A stretch of 64,000 nucleotides of DNA from assembly GCF_001984155.1 (NCBI RefSeq), contig NZ_MTQO01000054.1:620001-684000 (forward strand), read 5' to 3'. Made by a program: the position numbers and the translations under genes. The first letter of the stretch is position 1. Each line of letters opens with the position of its first letter. Below the pieces are notes generated by a model. It searched no databases. It was given only the letters and a program-made list of their open reading frames with translations, and was not told where the DNA came from. This stretch comes from Actinosynnema sp. ALI-1.44 (GTDB taxonomy: Bacteria > Actinomycetota > Actinomycetes > Mycobacteriales > Pseudonocardiaceae). Shown piece by piece: positions 58,816-64,000 of the stretch.

Positions 58816-59573
58816 TGGGCCGCCTGGCAGGGAAGACCGCGCTGATCACCGGCGCCGCGCGAGGACAGGGCGCGGCGGCGGCACGGCGGTTCGTCGCGGA
58901 GGGCGCGCGGGTGGCCATCGCGGACATCCTCGACGACCAGGGCAAGGAGCTCGCCGCCGAACTCGGCGAACACGCGGTGTACCACCACCTGGACGTGACG
59001 TCCGAAGGGGACTGGGCCGCCGCGGTCGAGCGGACGCTCGTCGAGTTCGGCACGCTGAACGTGTTGGTGAACAACGCGGGCATCCTGCACCTGAGGTCCA
59101 TTGTCGACACCACGGTCGCCGACTACGAACGGGTGATCAAGGTCAACCAGTTCGGCACGTTCCTCGGTATGCGCGCGGTCATCCCGGCGCTGACCGACGC
59201 CAAGGGCGGCTCGATCATCAACGTGTCCTCGGTGGAGGGGCTCGGCGGGATGGCCTTCCTGATCGCCTACACCGCCAGCAAGTTCGCGGTGCGGGGGATG
59301 ACGAAGGCGGCGGCCGTGGAACTCGGCCACCTGAACATCCGGGTGAACTCCATCCACCCCGGCGTCATCGACACCCAGATGGTCCGGGAGGCCGTCGAGG
59401 GCGTGGAAGTCGACGTGTCCAGGGTGGGCAAGCGAGTACCGTTGCGCCGGTGCGGACAACCCGAGGAGATCGCGGACCTGCAGGTGTTCCTCGCCAGCGA
59501 CGAGAGTTCGTACTCCACTGGAGCGGAATTCGTCGCCGACGGTGGCGCCACGGCGACACACTCACTACTTTGA
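58815..59573 (+). CDS. SDR, 3-alpha/20-beta-hydroxysteroid dehydrogenase type
   Basis: A 252-residue classical SDR: TALITGAARGQGAAAARRFV, DILDDQGKELAAELGEHAVY, VLVNNAGILHLRSIVDTTVA, NVSSVEGLGGMAFLIAYTAS (Ser, Tyr), KFAVRGMTKAAAVELGHLNI, IHPGVIDTQMV and ASDESSYSTGAEFVADGG. The pattern matches the FabG3/20-beta-hydroxysteroid dehydrogenase group. ATG 58815 is favoured by the TGATG overlap with the leader ORF; GTG 58812 is also possible. Seven bp before yrbE4A, in the mce4 transcript. Confidence 0.85.
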   Translation: MGRLAGKTALITGAARGQGAAAARRFVAEGARVAIADILDDQGKELAAELGEHAVYHHLDVTSEGDWAAAVERTLVEFGTLNVLVNNAGILHLRSIVDTTVADYERVIKVNQFGTFLGMRAVIPALTDAKGGSIINVSSVEGLGGMAFLIAYTASKFAVRGMTKAAAVELGHLNIRVNSIHPGVIDTQMVREAVEGVEVDVSRVGKRVPLRRCGQPEEIADLQVFLASDESSYSTGAEFVADGGATATHSLL

Positions 59574-59580
59574 CAGCCTC

Positions 59581-60375
59581 ATGACTCCCACCACGAAGAG
59601 GTCGAAGACGCCGGGCGTCGCCGCGCTGCGCCAGGTGGGGCGGATCTCGACGCTCGCATGGGAGGTGCTGCGGGCCATCCCGAAGCGGCCCTTCCAGTTC
59701 CGCGAGTTCGTCCAGCAGTGCTGGTTCTTCGCCAGCGTCACGATCCTGCCGACGGCACTGGTGGCGATCCCGTTCGGCGCGGTGATCGCGTTGCAGCTCG
59801 GTTCGCTGACGCAGCAGATCGGCGCGCAGTCGTTCACCGGCGCGGCCAGCGCGTTGGCGATCGTGCAACAGGCCAGCCCCCTGATCACCGCGCTGCTGGT
59901 CGCGGGCGCGGGCGGATCGGCGGTCTGCGCGGACATCGGCGCACGCAAGATCCGCGAGGAGATCGACGCGCTCGAAGTGCTCGGCGTGTCACCGGTGCAA
60001 CGCCTGATCGTGCCGAGGGTGCTCGCCGCGATGGTGGTCGCCGTGTTGCTCAACGGGCTGGTCAGCGTGGTGGGCACGATGGGTGGCTACTTCTTCAACG
60101 TGATCATGCAAGGCGGTACGCCTGGGGCGTACCTCGCCAGCTTCAACGCGTTGGCGCAGCTGCCGGACCTGTGGATCAGCGAGATCAAGGCGCTGCTGTA
60201 CGGTTTCGTTGCCGGGGTCATCGCGGCCTACCGCGGTCTCAACCCGGCCGCCGGGCCGAAAGGCGTCGGCGACGCGGTCAACCAGGCCGTGGTGATCACG
60301 TTCCTCCTGCTGTTCCTGATCAACGTCGTGCTGACCGGGATCTACCTGCGGATCGTGCCGCCGAAGGGCTTCTGA
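59581..60375 (+). CDS. yrbE4A: Mce4 permease subunit YrbE4A
   Basis: A 264-residue MlaE/YrbE-type permease of the Mce4 sterol importer. About five membrane spans (VTILPTALVAIPFGAVIALQ, ASPLITALLVAGAGGSAVCA, VLAAMVVAVLLNGLVSVVGT, VVITFLLLFLINVVLTGIYL) and the family EEIDALEVLGVSP loop that contacts the MceG ATPase. ATG 59581 is chosen, 7 bp after the SDR stop. The stop overlaps yrbE4B (TGATG). Confidence 0.93.
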   Translation: MTPTTKRSKTPGVAALRQVGRISTLAWEVLRAIPKRPFQFREFVQQCWFFASVTILPTALVAIPFGAVIALQLGSLTQQIGAQSFTGAASALAIVQQASPLITALLVAGAGGSAVCADIGARKIREEIDALEVLGVSPVQRLIVPRVLAAMVVAVLLNGLVSVVGTMGGYFFNVIMQGGTPGAYLASFNALAQLPDLWISEIKALLYGFVAGVIAAYRGLNPAAGPKGVGDAVNQAVVITFLLLFLINVVLTGIYLRIVPPKGF

Positions 60376-61235
60376 TGACAGCCGTGCAACCACGAGACCA
60401 AGAGCCCCGCGGGGCGATCTTGGACCTCGCCGCGCGGCCGTTCAACGGGCTCGAGCGCCTGGGCAGGCAGTTGTCCTTCTACAGCAGGGCGTTGCTGTGG
60501 GCGCCGCGCACGCTTCGGCGATACTCCCGTGAGGTCCTGCGGCTGCTGACCGAGGTCAGCTTCGGCACGGGCGCGCTCGCGGTCATCGGCGGCACGCTCG
60601 GCGTGATGATCGGGATGACCCTGTTCACCGGCACGATCGTGGGCCTGCAAGGCTATTCGTCGCTCAACCAGCTCGGCACGGGCGCGCTGACCGGGTTCCT
60701 GTCGGCCTACTTCAACACCCGTGAGGTGGCGCCGCTTTCCGCCGGGCTCGCGCTGTCGGCGACGGTCGGCTGCGGTTTCACCGCGCAGCTGGGCGCGATG
60801 CGGATCTCCGAGGAGATCGACGCGCTGGAGACGATGGCCGTGCCCAGCATGCCGTACCTGGTGACCACCCGTGTGCTCGCCGGGATCGCGGCCGTGATCC
60901 CGTTGTACGCGGTCGGCCTGTTGTCGTCCTATCTGGCTTCCCGTGCCGTCACGGTCTACTTCTACGGCCAGTCCGCCGGCACCTACGACCACTACTTCCA
61001 CCTGTTCCTGCCGCCGGAGGACGTGCTCTGGTCGTTCCTCAAGGTGATCGTGTTCAGCGTGGTCGTGATCCTGACGCACTGCTACTACGGCTACACCGCG
61101 TCCGGCGGCCCCGCCGGAGTGGGCGTGGCGGTCGGGCGCGCGGTGCGCGCGGCGATCGTCATGCTGTCCATCTTGGACTTTTTCCTCAGCCTCGCGATCT
61201 GGGGATCGACGACGACCGTGCGGATCGCCGGATGA
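60375..61235 (+). CDS. yrbE4B: Mce4 permease subunit YrbE4B
   Basis: A 286-residue MlaE/YrbE-type permease, partner of YrbE4A. GALAVIGGTLGVMIGMTLFT, the EEIDALETMAVPSMPYLVTT loop, VLAGIAAVIPLYAVGLLSSY, VIVFSVVVILTHCYYGYTAS and GGPAGVGVAVGRAVRAAIVM. ATG 60375 shares a base with the yrbE4A stop and the stop overlaps mce4A (ATGA), so the transporter genes are chained. Confidence 0.93.
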   Translation: MTAVQPRDQEPRGAILDLAARPFNGLERLGRQLSFYSRALLWAPRTLRRYSREVLRLLTEVSFGTGALAVIGGTLGVMIGMTLFTGTIVGLQGYSSLNQLGTGALTGFLSAYFNTREVAPLSAGLALSATVGCGFTAQLGAMRISEEIDALETMAVPSMPYLVTTRVLAGIAAVIPLYAVGLLSSYLASRAVTVYFYGQSAGTYDHYFHLFLPPEDVLWSFLKVIVFSVVVILTHCYYGYTASGGPAGVGVAVGRAVRAAIVMLSILDFFLSLAIWGSTTTVRIAG

Positions 61236-62548
61236 TCGCCCGCTACCGCTACCACCTGCTGGGACTGGTGTTCCTTGTGATCATCGCGCTGTTCCTCGCG
61301 CTGACGATCGCCGGGTACCGCAAGGCCTTCACGCCGGTGGTGACGGTCAGCCTGAAGACCGACAAGGTCGGCAACCAGATGCGGGAGGGCGCGGACGTCA
61401 AGGTCCGCGGCATGGTCGTCGGCGAGGTGCGCACGATCCGTGCGATGGGCGACCACGCGGTGCTGGGCCTGGCGCTGCAGCCGGACAAGGTCGGCGTCAT
61501 CCCCGCCAACGTCTCCGCGCGACTGCTGCCCAAGACGCTGTTCGGTGAACGTTATGTCGCGCTGCAACTGCCGCCCCAGCCGGAGACCAGGCGACTGGCC
61601 GAGGGTTCCGTCATCCCGCAGGACCGCAGTTCCTCGGCGATCGAGCTGGAACGCGTGCTCAACGACGTGCTGCCGGTCCTGCAGGCCGTGCAGCCGGAGA
61701 AGCTGGCGATGACGCTGAACTCGATCTCGACCGCGCTGCAGGGCAGGGGCGAGCAGCTCGGCCGGACGTTGGTGCAGCTCAACGAGTACCTCAAGCAGAT
61801 CAACCCGTCGCTGCCGGACCTGACCGCCGACATCCAAGCGCTTGCTTCCGTCTCGGGAACGGTCAACCAGGCCGCGCCGGACCTGCTGCAGGCGTTGTCG
61901 GACCTGACCACGACGACGAAGACGATCGTGGACGAGCAGGCGAACCTGCGGACGCTGTTCGGCTCGGTCACCAACGCGTCGGTCGACCTCGGCAACTTCC
62001 TCCAGGTCAACAAGAACAATCTGGTCAACCTGGTCGTCACGGCCCGCCCCACGCTCGAGGTGCTGGCCAGGTACGCGCCGGAGTACCCGTGCATGCTCGG
62101 CCAGATCGCCGACCGGGTGCCCGCGGCGGAGGCGGCGTTCGGCAAGGGCCAGGCACACCCGAACATGATGCGCGTGACGCTGGAGTTCACCGGCAACCGC
62201 GGCAAGTACCTGCCCGGTGTGGACACTCCGCGCTTCGACGACAAGCGCGGACCTCGCTGCTACGAACAGGTCAAGCTGCCCGCGGTGTTCCCGCAGTACC
62301 CGCCGGGCGGACCGATCAAGGACGGTTCGGTGAAACCACCGCCACCGCGCAACCAGGCCCCGACCAGCATCATCCCCGGGTCGACCTCGCCGCAGGCGGC
62401 CGGGGGCGTGGCCAACACGCCGCAGGAGCTCGACCTGGTGTCGGTACTGCTGGCGCAGAAGGTCGGCGTGGCGCCGGAGGACGTGCCCCGGTGGACCAGT
62501 TTCCTGATGGCGCCGGTGTACCGGGGCGCGGAGGTGACTGTCGAATGA
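61232..62548 (+). CDS. mce4A: Mce4A substrate-binding protein
   Basis: A 438-residue MCE protein: one N-terminal span (YHLLGLVFLVIIALFLALTI), the MlaD/MCE domain at about 38-115 (VGNQMREGADVKVRGMVVGE, LLPKTLFGERYVALQLPPQP), a long helical region to about 300 with leucine heptads, and a Pro-rich tail from about 345. The six Mce4 proteins form a hexameric tube that passes sterol across the envelope. ATG overlaps the yrbE4B stop. Confidence 0.92.
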   Translation: MIARYRYHLLGLVFLVIIALFLALTIAGYRKAFTPVVTVSLKTDKVGNQMREGADVKVRGMVVGEVRTIRAMGDHAVLGLALQPDKVGVIPANVSARLLPKTLFGERYVALQLPPQPETRRLAEGSVIPQDRSSSAIELERVLNDVLPVLQAVQPEKLAMTLNSISTALQGRGEQLGRTLVQLNEYLKQINPSLPDLTADIQALASVSGTVNQAAPDLLQALSDLTTTTKTIVDEQANLRTLFGSVTNASVDLGNFLQVNKNNLVNLVVTARPTLEVLARYAPEYPCMLGQIADRVPAAEAAFGKGQAHPNMMRVTLEFTGNRGKYLPGVDTPRFDDKRGPRCYEQVKLPAVFPQYPPGGPIKDGSVKPPPPRNQAPTSIIPGSTSPQAAGGVANTPQELDLVSVLLAQKVGVAPEDVPRWTSFLMAPVYRGAEVTVE

Positions 62549-63576
62549 GGAACATCGCCGGGCCGATCGTCAAGATGGCCCTGTTCGCGGTCGTCACCGT
62601 CACGTTGACCGCGCTGCTCGGTGCGACGATCGCCAACAGCAACTTCGGGTCGACGTCGGCCTACCGCGCCCGGTTCGCCGACGCCTCCGGCCTCAAGGTC
62701 GGTGACGACGTGCGGATCCTCGGGGTGAAGGTGGGCACGGTCGATTCGCTGTCGGTCGTGCAGGACAGGTACGCCGAGGTCCGGTTCGACATCGACGCGG
62801 GCAGGCGGCTGCCCGTGTCGGCCACCGCGTCCATCAAGTACCGCAACCTGGTCGGCCAGCGGTACCTCGCGCTCGGCACCGGCACGGGCAGTGCCGAGCT
62901 GCTGGCACCGGGCGGGACGATCCCGTTGGAACGCACCAAGGCCGCGCTGAACCTGACTGTGCTGTTCAACGGGTTCCAGCCGTTGTTCCAGGCGCTGAAG
63001 CCGGAGGACGTCAACAAGCTCGCCTTCGAGATCATCCAGGTCCTACAGGGCGAGGGCGGGACCGTCGACGCCATCCTGCGGCACACCGCGACGCTGACCT
63101 CCACCATCGCGGGGCGGGACAAGGTGATCGGTGATCTGGTCGACAACCTCAACAACGTCCTCGGCACCGTCAACGGCCGCACGGACCAGGTGTCCGACCT
63201 GATCATGAGCCTGCAGCAGCTGGTGTCCGGGCTGTCGGCCGACCGGCAGCCGATCGGTGAGGCGGTCTCGGCGCTCGGCTCGCTCACCGACACCACGGCC
63301 GGTCTGGTGCAGCAGGCCAGGCCGTCGCTCAAGCAGGACATCGGCCTGCTCGGCACGTTGTCGGAGAACCTGAACAAGCAGGAACCGCTGCTCGACGGCA
63401 TGCTCAAAGGCCTCGAACAGCGAGCAGACACGTTCACCCGCACGGTCAGCTACGGCAGCTGGCTGAACTTCTACCTGTGCCGGATGTCCGGAAACGTCGG
63501 CATTTCAGGGCTGAACCTGAACATGGCGCTGCTGCCGGTGCCGACGACGCAGATGCCGGAGAGGTGCGGCGCGTGA
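62545..63576 (+). CDS. mce4B: Mce4B substrate-binding protein
   Basis: A 343-residue MCE protein: N-terminal span (MALFAVVTVTLTALLGATIA), MCE domain (YRARFADASGLKVGDDVRIL, VKVGTVDSLSV, SATASIKYRNLVGQRYLALG) and helical region with IVGRD-like TIAGRDKVIGDLVDNLNNVL. ATG 62545 overlaps the mce4A stop (ATGA). A pair of Cys near the C-terminus (FYLCRM, ERCGA) is typical of the group. Confidence 0.92.
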   Translation: MRNIAGPIVKMALFAVVTVTLTALLGATIANSNFGSTSAYRARFADASGLKVGDDVRILGVKVGTVDSLSVVQDRYAEVRFDIDAGRRLPVSATASIKYRNLVGQRYLALGTGTGSAELLAPGGTIPLERTKAALNLTVLFNGFQPLFQALKPEDVNKLAFEIIQVLQGEGGTVDAILRHTATLTSTIAGRDKVIGDLVDNLNNVLGTVNGRTDQVSDLIMSLQQLVSGLSADRQPIGEAVSALGSLTDTTAGLVQQARPSLKQDIGLLGTLSENLNKQEPLLDGMLKGLEQRADTFTRTVSYGSWLNFYLCRMSGNVGISGLNLNMALLPVPTTQMPERCGA

Positions 63577-64000
63577 AGCCCCTCAAGGAACGCAACCAGG
63601 CCACGGTCGGCGCCGCGACGCTGGCGCTCATCGTGCTGTCCTCCCTCGCGGTGTTCTTCTCCGACGACCTGCCGATCATCGGCACCGGCACCACGTACTC
63701 CGCCTTCTTCAGCGAGGCCGCCGGGCTCGCCGACGGCAACGAGGTGCAGATCGCCGGTGTGAAGGTCGGCGAAGTGTCCACTGTGGTGCTGGCAGGCAAC
63801 CAGGTCAGGGTGCGGTTCAAGGTCCGCGACGTCCGGCTCGGCGACCAGACGCGGGCCGCGATCGGCATCAAGACCCTGCTCGGCGAGAAGTACCTGGCCC
63901 TGGAGCCCAACGGCGCCGGTGCGCAGGACCCGGCCGACACGATCCCCCGCGCGCGCACCACGACCCCGTTCGACGTGAACGCCGCGCTGGGCGAGCTGAG
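63573..64000 (+). CDS. mce4C: Mce4C substrate-binding protein (truncated by window edge)
   Basis: The first 142 residues of an MCE protein; the rest lies beyond the window. GTG overlaps the mce4B stop (GTGA). N-terminal span (VGAATLALIVLSSLAVFFSD), then FFSEAAGLADGNEVQIAGVK and IGIKTLLGEKYLALEPNGAG of the MCE domain. Continuation to mce4D-F is expected from the family operon. Confidence 0.88.
   Translation, partial: MKPLKERNQATVGAATLALIVLSSLAVFFSDDLPIIGTGTTYSAFFSEAAGLADGNEVQIAGVKVGEVSTVVLAGNQVRVRFKVRDVRLGDQTRAAIGIKTLLGEKYLALEPNGAGAQDPADTIPRARTTTPFDVNAALGEL

Overview
This is a 64 kb high-GC window from an actinomycete. XRE/DUF397 pairs, a DUF574-type SAM methyltransferase, a DUF3558 lipoprotein, a PASTA-less Ser/Thr kinase, an mce operon and many GTG/TTG starts point to a filamentous Pseudonocardiales-type organism (inferred; no 16S rRNA is present). 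Names for the sterol genes rest on family knowledge recalled for Mycobacterium tuberculosis and Rhodococcus; no database search was run.

Most of the window is a sterol (cholesterol-type) catabolism locus under two TetR-type regulators. KstR-type operators (consensus close to TAGAACACGTTCTA) precede hsaADCB (3.6-7.1 kb), fadA5/cyp125 (41.2-43.7 kb), the DUF35-ltp4-ltp3 operon and a divergent fadD (44.4-49.1 kb), echA19/fadD19 (50.0-53.6 kb), chsE4-chsE5 (54.8-57.0 kb) and hsd4A-SDR-yrbE4AB-mce4ABC (57.9 kb to the right edge). These cover uptake (Mce4), side-chain activation and beta-oxidation, and opening of rings A/B. The KstR2-controlled set handles the remaining C/D rings (HIP): two SDRs with echA20-ipdA-ipdB-ipdC (16.1-21.1 kb) and fadA6-kstR2-ipdF-fadE30 divergent from fadD3-echA-fadE31-FadE (33.0-41.1 kb). 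The kstR2 gene is in the window; kstR, ksh and kstD are not.

Accessory islands interrupt this layout. At 0.1-3.6 kb lie an XRE/DUF397 pair, a degenerate exonuclease/phosphatase-fold protein coupled to a small Cys-motif protein, and a DUF3558 lipoprotein. At 8-16 kb lie a kinase, a methyltransferase, an enoyl-CoA hydratase/CoA-transferase/MatC transporter operon, a BASS-family transporter and a secreted esterase. At 21-33 kb, between ipdC and fadA6, lies a block absent from the mycobacterial layout: a Pls-type (poly-epsilon-lysine synthetase-like) NRPS translationally coupled to an M1 metallopeptidase, an unknown protein with a strong terminator, and two paralogous secreted M14 carboxypeptidases around a frameshifted gene remnant.

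The 873 bp between the convergent fadD and echA19 genes (49149-50021) hold no gene but a nested inverted-repeat structure with a perfect 66-bp outer arm. The most notable items are the Pls-M1 operon, this palindromic element, the operator-defined sterol regulon with several apparently leaderless genes, and a 22-codon leader ORF in front of the SDR next to yrbE4A.
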